Shown: positions 8,873-17,720 of the stretch, piece by piece
Layout of the letters: each line of letters starts with the position of its first letter
Numbering within the stretch: the stretch's first letter is position 1
Notes under the pieces: model-generated
What the model saw: the letters and a program-made list of their open reading frames with translations, nothing else
The model's database searches: none
Told to the model about the DNA's origin: nothing
Source: Chara braunii
Taxonomy: Eukaryota > Streptophyta > Charophyceae > Charales > Characeae
Assembly: GCA_003427395.1 (NCBI GenBank)
Contig: BFEA01000273.1
Span: 74,029-95,190, forward strand
Reading direction: 5' to 3'
Length of the DNA stretch: 21,162 nucleotides
Translations under genes and position numbers: made by a program

Positions 8873-8931
8873 GCAGGAGAAATGAACATACGAAAGCACA
8901 AATTAACCCACTTAGGTCATGTCGGTGCGCT
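8571..8931. repeat. 122-bp tandem repeat, three copies, with nested CT/CA microsatellites
   Basis: Copies start at 8571 and 8693, with a partial third from about 8871. Each contains GAAATGAACATACRAAAGCA, then AATTMACC, CACTTAGG and GTCATGTYGGTG. Copies 1 and 2 begin CAGGCGCAGCATGCAACACA. In copy 1 the inner CT-CA tract is short (8662-8693). In copy 2 it has expanded to about 90 bp (8781-8870). Confidence 0.9.
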
Positions 8932-9047
8932 CGATCCCACAGTCGAAGCCTCAGCGTCCTACCTTTTGGATGCAGAGCACTTCCCGATGCACATCCCAAT
9001 CTCCAGCACAACCAAAAGCTTAGGAACAACAATCTCTTTCTGTCCGC

Positions 9048-9048
<1 letters not shown>

Positions 9049-9102
<54 letters not shown>

Positions 9103-9128
9103 GATGGTGTGTTTGTGTGTGTGTGTGG
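9049..9128. repeat. (GT)n(GA)n(GT)n microsatellite
   Basis: GT run to about 9083, GA run to about 9102, then more GT to 9128. It borders the hammerhead ribozyme on one side. Confidence 0.95.
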
Positions 9129-9159
9129 CACGTGTGTCAGAAAAAAAGCGTGACTGTGC

Positions 9160-9216
9160 CAGACTGTTTCGTCAGACTTTCACCGACTCATCAGGAGGTT
9201 GAACCCCGACATTCTG
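9160..9216 (-). ncRNA. Complete type III hammerhead ribozyme (self-cleaving RNA)
   Basis: Read on the minus strand from 9216 to 9160. Stem III is CAGAAUG (9216-9210) against CAGUCUG (9166-9160), with one A-G mismatch. The cleavage triplet GUC is at 9210-9208. Stem I is GGGGU, loop UCA, ACCUC (9207-9195), five pairs including one G-U. The core CUGAUGA is at 9194-9188. Stem II is GUCGG, loop UGAAAGU, CUGAC (9187-9171), five pairs including one G-U. The second core strand GAAA is at 9170-9167. Every base known to be invariant in hammerheads (CUGANGA, GAAA, UH before the cut) is present, and cleavage is expected after C9208. Type III hammerheads are known from plant retrozymes and viroid-like RNAs. 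The locus sits between GT/GA microsatellites, and no flanking retrozyme (paired ribozymes, primer site) is recognised. Activity is inferred. Confidence 0.75.
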
Positions 9217-9224
9217 TGTGCATG

Positions 9225-9264
9225 TGTGCACGTGTGTGTGTGTGTGTGTGTGTGCGTGTGTGTG
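9225..9264. repeat. (GT)n microsatellite
   Basis: A GT-rich run with a few CG interruptions, on the other side of the hammerhead ribozyme. Confidence 0.9.
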
Positions 9265-9700
9265 TCGAACGCGTAGAGTAGCTTAGAGCAGCGCAGAGTC
9301 CAGTCGACAATGTCTTTGAGAAGCTTGGTGTGTGGCCGGGTAAGTGCGTACCCTGAAGTTGGTTACTATATGTTCCACGCGTGCATTGCCCCAGTACAGT
9401 TCGCAGTACCGGCGCTGGCCCTATAGGCACGCGGGCCTGGTAATGCACAATGCCAGGGTCGGCACGCGGGCCTGGTGGTGCACCACAGGACCGGTACAAC
9501 AGTTCAACTTCTAAGAAAAACCGATCAGCAGATGATCGGGACCGCCGCGCAGCAAAAGATAGGAGGGCCCCGATCGTGTCCTTGTCACAGGCAGGAAATT
9601 AGCGATAGTTGTATATGTAGTGATGATAGATAGGTAAAGAGTCTTTTCCGTCGGACCTCGAAATTAGGCGGGCAGGATGTGAAAGGGTTTAACACTGTAT
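9265..9700. other. GC-rich, LTR-like unassigned segment with 16-bp direct repeat
   Basis: GGCACGCGGGCCTGGT occurs at 9426-9441 and 9461-9476. On the minus strand a GC-rich part is followed by AACATATAGTAACC (TATA-like) and CGCACTTACCCGGCC. This resembles the organisation of the two proposed LTRs, but no ends or primer site are visible. Confidence 0.3.
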
Positions 9701-9867
9701 TAGTCCCAAGTCCCGGTTGGAAAGTCCCAATTGAGCCCAGTCCCAGATGCCCCAGGCTCATTAGGTCCCAGTAGATCGAGTCCCAAGGTCAGTAGAGTCC
9801 TGTAGGAGTCCACAGGCCGAAACCTCGCAGTCCAGTAGAGTCCGGTACCAAAGCATCGAAGGTCAGT
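9700..9867 (+). repeat. Degenerate AGTCC/CAGTAGAGTCC array
   Basis: AGTCC or AGTCCC recurs about ten times in 170 bp, several times as CAGTAGAGTCC or CAGTAGATCGAGTCCC. No fixed period. No gene is seen from here to the gap at 10189. Confidence 0.6.
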
Positions 9868-10188
9868 AAATGTCTACCAGTACTGCCACAACACAACATG
9901 CCGCAGAGGCCACCAGCGATCGGTACCGGTCCGATGCAGGCAAAGCAAGTCGACAATTCTCCATTTATAGCTGCTACAGTGCAAAGGGGAACAAGTTCAT
10001 GTGCAAAGTTATGGGAGTACTGCTGGTTGCTTGTGCAATAGCGCAGGCTGGACAGAGGGTAGTGCCACGAGGAGAAGAAGGAGCCACTGCAAGAGAAACA
10101 TCCATATCTAGAAGAGGGGAGGGGAGGTAGAAGGCCGCCATAGCAGCGAAGCTTTGGGAGTCACGTCGCAGTTGTATTCAGGGTAGAC

Positions 10189-10208
10189 NNNNNNNNNNNN
10201 NNNNNNNN
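10189..10208. other. Assembly gap (20 N)
   Basis: Twenty consecutive N at the edge of a GA array; the true missing length is unknown. Confidence 1.

Positions 10209-10296
<88 letters not shown>
10209..10296. repeat. (AG)n microsatellite
   Basis: Pure AG for 88 bp, beginning at the assembly gap. Confidence 0.98.
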
Positions 10297-10297
<1 letters not shown>

Positions 10298-10982
10298 CTC
10301 AGCAGGGACAGAGCGGTAGAAGTGAGGAAAGAGAGGGAGAATCGTTCAGGGAGAGTGAGAGAGATAGGTTCACACCGAGAGGGGAAGTGGTCATTACTTA
10401 CCTGATTGGTGTCGGGAGTGGTTGTGGCGCAGGCCGCCAGAGACGCAAACAATTCTTTGTATAATAATAATAATAATTTGATCGAAGATTCTGTTGTGCT
10501 GTACAAGTTTCCATCTCTCTGTTGCAAGTGTGAACTCTCACATGAATGTTCTGCTGCCCATGCATGTTTGATGTGTGTTGTGAGGGGAGGTTCATTGCAT
10601 ATTTAAATGACTTCAGACTCACAAGCCAAGCCTACAAAGACTGTTCAGCCACTGTTGCCTATCTGGCATTCCTTTCTTCCCCGCTCATAGAACAGATTGT
10701 ATACTCGAATTGCCCGCTCCTCTGCTGGTGGAACTGTCAGCCTAACTTAACTTGTACCAGCAGGAGTCCAAGTGAGGCCTTACACGAAAGAACGGTCAGA
10801 CTGGGCATTACCCCATCATCCCCTCAATGTTTCAAACAAGAGGTAAGTTCACATACATTCTTCTGAAGGGCCAGAGAAGACAAAAGCTCATACTTATTCT
10901 ATTTTTCATTCCTCCCAACTGTTGCCATGCATGGCTAATAACGAGTTTCCCTCACACAGAGCCATGATACGGCATTGTACGG
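10297..10982. other. No secure gene; possible splice-like signals
   Basis: TTACTTACCTG at 10393-10403, after a GA-rich tract, repeats the motif found in both proposed LTRs. A run of AAT (10461-10477) is followed by TTTGATCGAAGATTCT, similar to 12894-12909. A donor-like AAGAGGTAAGTTC (10838-10850) and an acceptor-like CTCACACAG (10951-10959) could bound a 117-bp intron. The frames on either side do not join into a longer ORF, so no gene is called. Confidence 0.3.
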
Positions 10983-11351
10983 ATGGTTATTGATCAGATA
11001 GTGGAACATGCGTATTCATTCAAGTGGAGATCAAGTACACAACAGAAGAACAGAGTTCGCAGTCAAACAGAAACTGTGGTGCCCACCGAAACCCCAGCTG
11101 CAGTACAGAGTCCGGTTTATAGATATCACATCGATTCACCCAAAGACCAGTGGTACACGACAGAACTGATCACATCTGAGTGGTACAGGACACAAGAACT
11201 GATCAAATCTCAGTGGCACGTGACAGAAGAATTGATCAAATCTGCACTACGGATTGTAACGAAGTCTGAGAGGCTGCTCACTGCTCAGGGCGCAAACGAA
11301 ACAATTGAGAGATTCCCAGCGGACTTCGAACAGGAGGGGGTGGAAATGTGA
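10983..11351 (+). CDS. ORF with three 10-11-residue W..T.ELI.S repeats, unknown
   Basis: A 122-residue frame. Residues about 57-88 are three tandem units: QWYTTELITS, EWYRTQELIKS and QWHVTEELIKS, encoded by 30, 33 and 33 bp around 11151-11246. Length changes are multiples of three, which favours a coding history. The rest is polar, with a glutamine- and threonine-rich part before the repeats and an acidic end. The repeat is predicted amphipathic. No family recognised. The frame is open upstream only to 10968, so ATG 10983 or an upstream exon would start it. Its last codons abut the proposed LTR start at 11349, so the true C-terminus may have been replaced by the insertion. Confidence 0.3.
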   Translation: MVIDQIVEHAYSFKWRSSTQQKNRVRSQTETVVPTETPAAVQSPVYRYHIDSPKDQWYTTELITSEWYRTQELIKSQWHVTEELIKSALRIVTKSERLLTAQGANETIERFPADFEQEGVEM

Positions 11352-12458
11352 GGCAACAAGGGCCTGAAGACGTCATTGATGGTCGGTAGGCCCTAAACTC
11401 GGGCCGTGCTAGTTTTGGCCCGTCCAAATGCTGGAAAGCCCCGGTAGGCTGACTCGGGGTAGGCTGAAGACCAGCCTGGGCAGTTGGCAGATGGGTACCC
11501 GGCCTCTGTTCAGAGGGTTCGGAAGAGAAGGGACCAGTCTCCCAGGTAATGAAGAAGAAGGCCCGGAGAGTGGACACTCGGGATGAACAGCAGGTAGGAG
11601 GCTCACGAGCACGTATGCAGTCGCACCAGCCTCAGCCAGGGTAAGTGTGGCATACTGCGTAGCCACACGGGCCCTGCAGGGCCCGTCCCGGACATCCAGC
11701 CTAAAAGCCTAAAACTTAGGGCTTACAGGCCCCGTTCATTTCAGCCTGGATGCTGAAAAACGAGGGCCTGCAGGCCCTACCCCGTTTCAGCCTATTTCTG
11801 GGTCTTTTCAGACCCAGAGTTTTCAGCCCTAAACGGAGGGCCATTTTCAGGCCCTCATTGTTTCGACCTGCCCCTAAGACTCAGGCACGAGGTAGTCTTC
11901 AGGATATCGGCCGCAGCACTCAGGAGGAGCGCTGCAGTAGTCTTCAGCGCTAGGCAGTAGTGGTAGCGCTAGCTGTAGTCTTCGGCGCTGGGCGCCATAG
12001 CTGTAGCTGTAGTCTTCAGCGCTGGGTGCTGGTACGTGGTAGATCGTAGAGTGGGAGAGAGACTGGCGGAGGCCAGTGTTACTTACCTGTGGCGCCATCG
12101 CTCCAGCTCCATCTTCGTGGTACCTGCATCAAGGTGTTCTCACCCTCTCGCCACCTGACTTCTCAGACTACGACAGAGAGAGACAGAGTTGTGACTTGAG
12201 ACTTGACGACATTGGATCCAGACTTGACATTTGGGATTCAGACATTCCGACGAGGGACTATTTGGGCTTGTGCCGAAGACTTGGTGTTGACGACATTCCC
12301 ATCTTCCCCCTCCTCTTCGTCTATCCCCTTCCTCTTCGTCTGTGTATGGTATGGGCTGGCGCTGTCTTCCTGTGTGAAGCGCCAGACCCATTCACACCTT
12401 GTAACGATGATGATGATGTATGTTCAGGGCTGCATTACAACATTGATTGTTCGGATCA
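11349..12458 (+). mobile_element. Diverged LTR (copy 2), plus orientation
   Basis: It begins TGAGGCAACA, as copy 1 does, and ends GGATCA at 12458. It shares with copy 1 ACTTACCTG-x-GGCGCCAT (12081-12097), GAC-x-GAGGGACTATTTGGGCTT (12241-12269) and the terminal ACATTG-x-CGGATC. The first 500 bp are rich in GGCCC/GGGCC hairpins; from about 12130 it is pyrimidine-rich. Only the last ~400 bp are clearly alike between the copies. No target duplication could be identified, and no matching second LTR is seen downstream in the window. Confidence 0.42.
11667..11856. repeat. Cluster of four perfect hairpins/palindromes
   Basis: A 20-bp palindrome (half ACGGGCCCTG) at 11667-11686. A 16-bp palindrome (half AGGGCCTG) at 11763-11778. 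An 8-bp stem CTGGGTCT with TTTC loop at 11798-11817. A 7-bp stem GAGGGCC with 7-nt loop at 11836-11856. All are in the upstream part of proposed LTR copy 2. Confidence 0.85.
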
Positions 12459-12459
12459 C

Positions 12460-12470
12460 TGGTATCTAAG
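12460..12470 (+). other. Possible degenerate primer-binding site
   Basis: TGGTATCTAAG follows GGATCA-C. The first seven bases match the initiator-tRNA-Met site TGGTATCAGAGC and the rest is degenerate. Position and orientation fit LTR copy 2. Confidence 0.35.
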
Positions 12471-12582
12471 TCTTCCGCTGTGTTATCCTGTACTTTGTAT
12501 TGAAAGGTCGGTTCTTGTTCTGGTCTGCACGTTACAGTATGCAACAGTAAGCCAGGCATAGCTGGGCACCACCCAACCTGGG

Positions 12583-12585
<3 letters not shown>

Positions 12586-12650
<65 letters not shown>

Positions 12651-12661
12651 GAGAGAGAGAG
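12586..12661. repeat. (GA)n microsatellite
   Basis: A GA run with one GTGA interruption near 12647. Confidence 0.95.
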
Positions 12662-13223
12662 GTGCTGCAAGCAAGGGGAGAGTCCGTGGAGTGAGAGGAG
12701 AGCTGCAGGAAGAGGAGAGTTGGTGAGGGCATACCTGGTGGTCTCCTCGTATCCATGGAGAGCTGCACTGAGCTGTACGGCAGTGGACATTGGCAAGCAG
12801 TAGAATAGGCTACAGAGACTAGTGAATAGGATGTGATTGCATTGGTCAGCCTGACTGACGAGAGACCAGCATTGCAAGCTACTATTATTATTGTTTGGAT
12901 CGATGCTTCTTTATCAAACACCTTCAACATTGTCAATATCTCGTGCAACTTGTGATCAATCCTTTGTCTGTTCTGCTCTATTTTCTTTTAAAAGGGCGAC
13001 GACATTGAGATATCATCATTGAGCTGACCGGCCCCAGGCAATTCAGGCAATTCAGAAATATCTGGTTTTATTAATCTAGAACCATCATCTGGATTCGAAC
13101 TCTGGGCTGTATTTCAACAGTTCATGGGTGTACCCAATGCTTTATTTTCATTGCTGAGTCAATCCTGATGTGGCAGTGTTCAATTCGCTGGTAATTTGAG
13201 TTTCTTCATCACACGGTTTCCTT

Positions 13224-13224
<1 letters not shown>
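12662..13224. other. No gene recognised
   Basis: 12680-12760 is GA-rich and ends in GGCATACCTGGTGG, a loose match to the ACTTACCTG module. ATTATTATTGTTTGGATCGA (12884-12903) resembles 10465-10490. The rest is AT-balanced intergenic DNA. Confidence 0.35.

Positions 13225-13280
<56 letters not shown>
13225..13280. repeat. (CA)n microsatellite
   Basis: An essentially pure CA run of 56 bp. Confidence 0.97.
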
Positions 13281-13281
<1 letters not shown>

Positions 13282-13772
13282 CTCCCTTGACAGCCATGTG
13301 TATGTATCATTGGCCAAACGTAAGGATCCAACCAGCATGGCATTCACGCAGCGATCATCATCGTCATAGCCGTTTCCCTCAGGTGTATTTTCTGTTCTCC
13401 CGCTGCATTCTCTTTACCATCGTCCTGGCCTCCTACTCAATGCCCTCCTTTCTTTTCCCCGCTGATTAAGGAAGATTCACCGTCCCAAGCTCCCTCACAG
13501 AAGCCTCCCTCGCACGAATTCAGAACGGAGGAGCTATCAATAAACATAATGGCAGCAGGTGACTTTTTCCTCTTTTTTGTTTGTGCACGCTGTTCTCCTG
13601 CCAAATAAATCCCTTCTAATGCCTAGCGGCTCTTCTTTAGGGGAGCCCCTTCCGCTCTGGGGAGGAAAAGCCCGGCTTCCCTCCCCCAGCAGGAGAGAAG
13701 AAACACGACCACCCATCAATACACAACCCGGCTTCCCTCCACCCACGCTTGTCCTGTCAGAGTCTGGAGAAG
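13281..13772. other. No gene recognised
   Basis: Pyrimidine-rich, short frames only. CCCGGCTTCCCTCC occurs twice (13670-13683 and 13728-13741). Confidence 0.4.
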
Positions 13773-13909
13773 CACAGCCACTGCTCAACACAGACAGCTG
13801 CTTCTTTAAACACTTCAAGATGCTGAATTGACAAGTGACAACACACAGCCACTGCTCAACGGAGACAGCTTCTTTGAACACTTCAAGATGCTGAATTGAC
13901 AGGTGGTGA
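13773..13909. repeat. 69-bp tandem duplication
   Basis: CACAGCCACTGCTCAAC starts each unit (13773 and 13842), and CACTTCAAGATGCTGAATTG ends both. The second unit has small deletions, so the pair is recent but not identical. Confidence 0.9.
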
Positions 13910-14616
13910 CATGGATTACTTCCCAGCCCGCCCTCACTATCAGCACTGCTCATGGAAACAGTCACCAACAACTACAAAGAAATCTCGCAGATCCTCAACT
14001 AATGATCAAAACTTCCTAGCACACTTCAGTGTTCCACTCGGCCAAGATCATCGTCCGCGAACCCAACAGTACTGTTGAAGAAACTGCCTGGCACAGCAGA
14101 AAGAAGGATACTCAGCCTGACAAACCTCATCCACACACTATATGCAGTCGCTGCTGTGGGAGAAAATTTTCCCCCAAGCTATCTATCACCCACAATCATG
14201 TCGCATTCCTGCATGGATCACCAGACCACCTCACAGGCTCCACTGCGTAAGCAATTCACTCTTTTTCTTTTTTTCTTTTTTTCACTCAATCTGAGGATTT
14301 AGGGCAATCTCAAACGACCGCAAGCATGCAAGCAAGAAAAGGAAGGTCACGTAGCCGTCTCCACTCCCCGCATCAACCTTCTCAAAATCACGTCGCCACT
14401 GCGGGCCGATGCTGGTGCTCAGAAAAGCTCTCGCTAATGCTGCGCAGGAATCAAATCGAAGATCATCGCTCAAGCTCAACACTGGAACACCCGGCTAGAC
14501 TCACCACAGCTGCTGCCCTGATATATATAGCCCAAGCAAGCCCTTACCCAAAAGCAAACGACCTAAGAATCCAAAAAAAACTAACTCCAAACTCAAATCG
14601 ACTCAATGCCCATCTA
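13910..14616. other. No gene recognised; TATA-like site
   Basis: Short plus-strand frames with no domain. CTGATATATATAGCCC at 14519-14534 is a good TATA-box look-alike, but no gene is visible downstream. Confidence 0.3.
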
Positions 14617-14800
14617 ATGCCACGTGGCAGTCGCGACATCTCCAACATCTGCAAGCTGAAATTGGACGAGCAGCCAAGCTCCAACATCTGCAAGCTGAAA
14701 TTGGACGAGCAGCCATCACGTGCCACGTGGCAGATCCCGACTACTCCAATGCCCCCGCTAACTCAAATGGGACGAACAACAATCGAGCGCCACGTGGCAG
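14617..14800. promoter_or_regulatory. Three palindromic G-boxes around a 39-bp tandem repeat
   Basis: GCCACGTGGCAG occurs exactly three times, at 14619-14630, 14722-14733 and 14789-14800. The core CCACGTGG is the plant G-box/ABRE-type site bound by bZIP and bHLH factors. Between the first two lie two copies (14640-14678, 14679-14715) of a repeat containing CTCCAACATCTGCAAGCTG. The unit is 39 bp, so one plus-strand frame (14326-14847) reads it as a 13-residue repeat; I regard that frame as doubtful. No nearby target gene is evident. Confidence 0.5.
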
Positions 14801-14847
14801 ATTTCCTATCTTCGTCGCAGCTATATCTTATAGCAATCTCGTCTTGA

Positions 14848-15540
14848 TTCTCGTTATTACTCCATAAAAGTCATGATGATACAGTATGTTTACGCACACT
14901 TCTCAATTACGCGGAAGACATTTTGCTACCTTTCAGAACACGTGTCCTACCCATCATCTATCGATCATCCCAGAGCTAATCAGTCGTACATCCCAGAGCT
15001 GACATAGTACGATCCCACTATTCGACGCAAAAGTAAAAAAAAACAACCCGCGAGAGCAATCAGTCCGTCTCCTTCTATCTCAACACGCTGCCCATCCGCT
15101 CACTCTATCAAAAGAGAGACCTCAACAGCGCGCTCACAACTACATCAACGGTCTAACCTGCATCTCCTGCACCAACCCTGATACACCCCTCCGTCCCTTC
15201 AGAGACACCTGGCCAACATCTCCCACCCCAGCCCCTGTCATCCCCTCCCGTCCACCTCCACCTCTATCGCAGGGAGCCGCCACGCCTACACCTCGTCATG
15301 GGGAAACCCCTTCCGCCTGTCCTGAACCACCTGTCCCGACCGGCATCTCTCCGTGCGCTTCCCCCCCCCCTCTCTTGCTCTGTACCCCCCCCTCCCATCA
15401 CTTCATGCGTTCCACCCTCACCCTCCCATCCAGCAACAAGGCCTTCCGTTGCACACTCAGGTTGGTGCCAAGAGCAAGAAAGCAAGAAGAGGCGGCGGAG
15501 AAGAGCCTCGTCACGTCAACGCCCTCACCACTACCAACTT
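14848..15540. other. C-rich stretch without a recognisable gene
   Basis: A strongly C- and CT-rich plus strand (especially 15180-15430) gives long but proline- and serine-rich frames of no evident meaning. Confidence 0.4.
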
Positions 15541-15847
15541 TCACGGCTTGTGCAAGAACTGAGCTTCGTCTTCTCCCCAGCCACAACAAATGTCTAACCC
15601 TCCGAAGCCTTCAGCCTTCAATTTGTCCCTCTTCATCAGAAATTATCACATCCTCCAAAAAGTCTTCCGGAGCTCTATGTGGTCCCAGAAGACATCTTGG
15701 CATCTCCTCGTCAGTGTTCGCTTCTTCAACGGGGGACTGCTCCTCGGCGCGCAGTATTCTCCCCCCCACGTTGAAAGCAGAGACTTCGGTCCGCTCCTGT
15801 GGAATAGTCTGTGGCGTGCAGCCACATCGTTTCTGCAGCCAGGTACG
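15541..15847 (-). pseudogene. Acidic coding-like module, copy 2, broken by a 7-nt duplication
   Basis: A minus-strand frame open from 15847 to a TGA at 15611 reads LQKRCGCTPQTIPQERTEVS, AFNVGGRILRAEEQSP, EEMPRCLLGPHRAPEDF and LEDVIISDEEGQIEG. The composition is typical of real protein. The stop lies in a tandem duplication of AGCCTTC (15606-15619, plus strand). Beyond it, in the phase that ignoring one unit would give, DEAQFLHKP matches DEAQLFFRG of the neighbouring module. The stop is therefore probably a secondary break. No family recognised. A splice acceptor just inside the open frame (TATTCCACAG or GGCTGCAG) is possible. Confidence 0.4.
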
Positions 15848-15893
15848 TCAAAGGAACAACTCACCCCCACGAGACTGGCCACACAACGAGATT

Positions 15894-16112
15894 TTATTTT
15901 TCCGAGTTTCCATTGCCTCGAAAGAACAGTTGAGCTTCGTCGTCGCCGGCCTCACCAAACCAGTCCTCTTCGTCCCCACTTATCATCTCGTACTTATCAT
16001 CCAGAAGCTGTCGGAGCTCTGGGGGGAAGCCCCGCAGCCGCAGAGGTGGATATCCAAAAAGGCGGCGGTCATCCTCGCCCACCTCTCTCGCGGGAAACCA
16101 AACACCAAACAC
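15894..16112 (-). pseudogene. Acidic coding-like module, copy 1
   Basis: A minus-strand frame containing PPLRLRGFPPELRQLLDD, KYEMISGDEEDWFGEAG and DDEAQLFFRGNGN. It is homologous in order to the adjacent module: PLRLRGFPP/PRCLLGPHR, QLLDD/DFLED, ISGDEED/ISDEEGQ, DEAQL/DEAQF. Indels between the copies in the ISDEE part are multiples of three, which points to a coding ancestor. AGAGCTCCG lies at the same place in both. They could be tandem exons of a living gene or transposon-gene remnants. No conserved domain recognised. Confidence 0.38.
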
Positions 16113-17545
16113 TCAATTACTCGGCATACGCCCGGCTTTCAACGCGAGGCCCGCTATTTCCTCCTCCTTTCCCTTCTTTCCCTTCGTTCCCTTCTTTCAA
16201 GAATGGCTTGGCTCCAACTACCAAAAATAACCAGAACGGGGAGGCTACCTTTGGCGTTATTCATACCAAAAGGACGAATAGACTCACTGTACTAAGAACT
16301 ATGATGACGGTCCGAGAACGATTGTCTCCTGCTCCGTACTGTTTGCTGAGGATGATAGCAGCAACACTGATGTAAGTACGCGATAGATGCGGCGACACGG
16401 AGGAGGAGACATGGATCACAAGTGGAGGGAGGAGTCTCGAGCCCTCAGCAGGAACCAGCAACACGCCCCCCCAGCGCTCGACAATCATGTAGAGATCGAC
16501 AAGGACACCCTTCGTTCTTCTACTCCCTCTTCTCCTCCGCCGCCGCCGCCCCTCCGTCCCACTGACTAACGACCGCCCGCTCGCCCTGCCTTCCTTTTTA
16601 TCATTATTTACAAAACAAAAAAGAAAGAAAGAGCTCCACGAGCTTCTTCCAGATCGTTCTTCAACTCCAGACCCACGCACCTGCCACATGCCACGAGATG
16701 GCCCTTCCCCCCTTCTCTCCTCCCTCCTCCTCTCTCTTACTTCTTCTCCTTGTCTCCTACCTCCATTCCAACGTGCCTAGCACGTCCAGCGGCGCAACCC
16801 TTACCAACCCCCCCTCCAGGTTTTCCCCCCTCCCCCGTTCTGCCCTCCCAGCATATCACCCACGTGACAAGGCGAAATGCCGCCCCTCCGTCTCTTGGGT
16901 TTCTTCTTCTGCAGAGTCTTCTTCCTTTTCGTTCTTCTTCATCGCTGACGATGCCATGCCACATGAAAAGCACGTCGGGACCGGAGTACGGAGGACGGGA
17001 AGAAGAAGCTCCCCGCTCCCGGCATGCCTCCCGTGATGCATAACCCCCTTCCTCTACATGCCTGCCATCAGGGACAACGCATCCCGTTCTTGTATCTGCG
17101 TTATACCCCCCCCCCCCTCCGCCACTCCCCCTCAGCCTCCTGTGAATCCTGTCTGACGAAGAAACATCCACCTGACCATGTCGAACATAGGCGTTGCCTG
17201 GACATTGCCCCACCTGCTTCTGTCCTTTGCCCTGTACCCCTACACAGCCGATTTTCAGCATCATCTGCCATGTCATGCAGGCGCTGGAGGTGGCAAAGGT
17301 GCAGTGACAGAACGGCGGAGAAAGAGAAACAGGACACTGGAGGAGAACGAGAAAACAGAACACCGGTAGAGAGTGGGCGGCGATGAGGGAAGAAACAGGA
17401 ACAGAAGATTGGGGAAACTGGAAGAGGAAGGCGGGACGGAAGACATGGAGGAAGCAGGTAGGAAGAGGAAGGATGTTGATTACCTCGACAGAACAGAAGA
17501 ACACCTTCCTATGCTTCATTCCATTGACCACCTTGAAAAACGTTC
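16113..17545. other. No secure gene; CT-rich and CCG-rich low complexity
   Basis: Long minus-strand frames (16261-16689, 16737-17531) are arginine-, glycine- and serine-rich readings of CT-rich DNA and show no domain. A (CCG)n tract lies at 16535-16550 and C-runs at 17106-17119. Confidence 0.4.
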
Positions 17546-17637
<92 letters not shown>

Positions 17638-17638
17638 N

Positions 17639-17716
<78 letters not shown>

Positions 17717-17720
17717 TGTG
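17546..17720. repeat. (CT)n(GT)n microsatellite with one ambiguous base
   Basis: CT for about 150 bp with an N at 17638, then GT to about 17720. Confidence 0.97.

Noticed and set aside
10546-10866. Possible exon ending at a good splice donor (10843)
   Set aside because: The downstream acceptor at 10959 leads to early stops in the phase required, and the peptide shows no domain.
13091-13102. tRNA-like T-arm/B-box (GAGTTCGAATCC on minus)
   Set aside because: The flanking bases do not form a T-stem, and no acceptor or anticodon arm lies at the right distance.
15375-16375. Plus-strand ORFs of 306 and 261 codons
   Set aside because: They are CT-rich shadow frames; the opposite strand shows the protein-like composition and the paralogous modules.
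16737-17531. Minus-strand ORF of 264 codons
   Set aside because: Composition follows low-complexity CT/GA DNA, with no domain, repeat or conserved motif.
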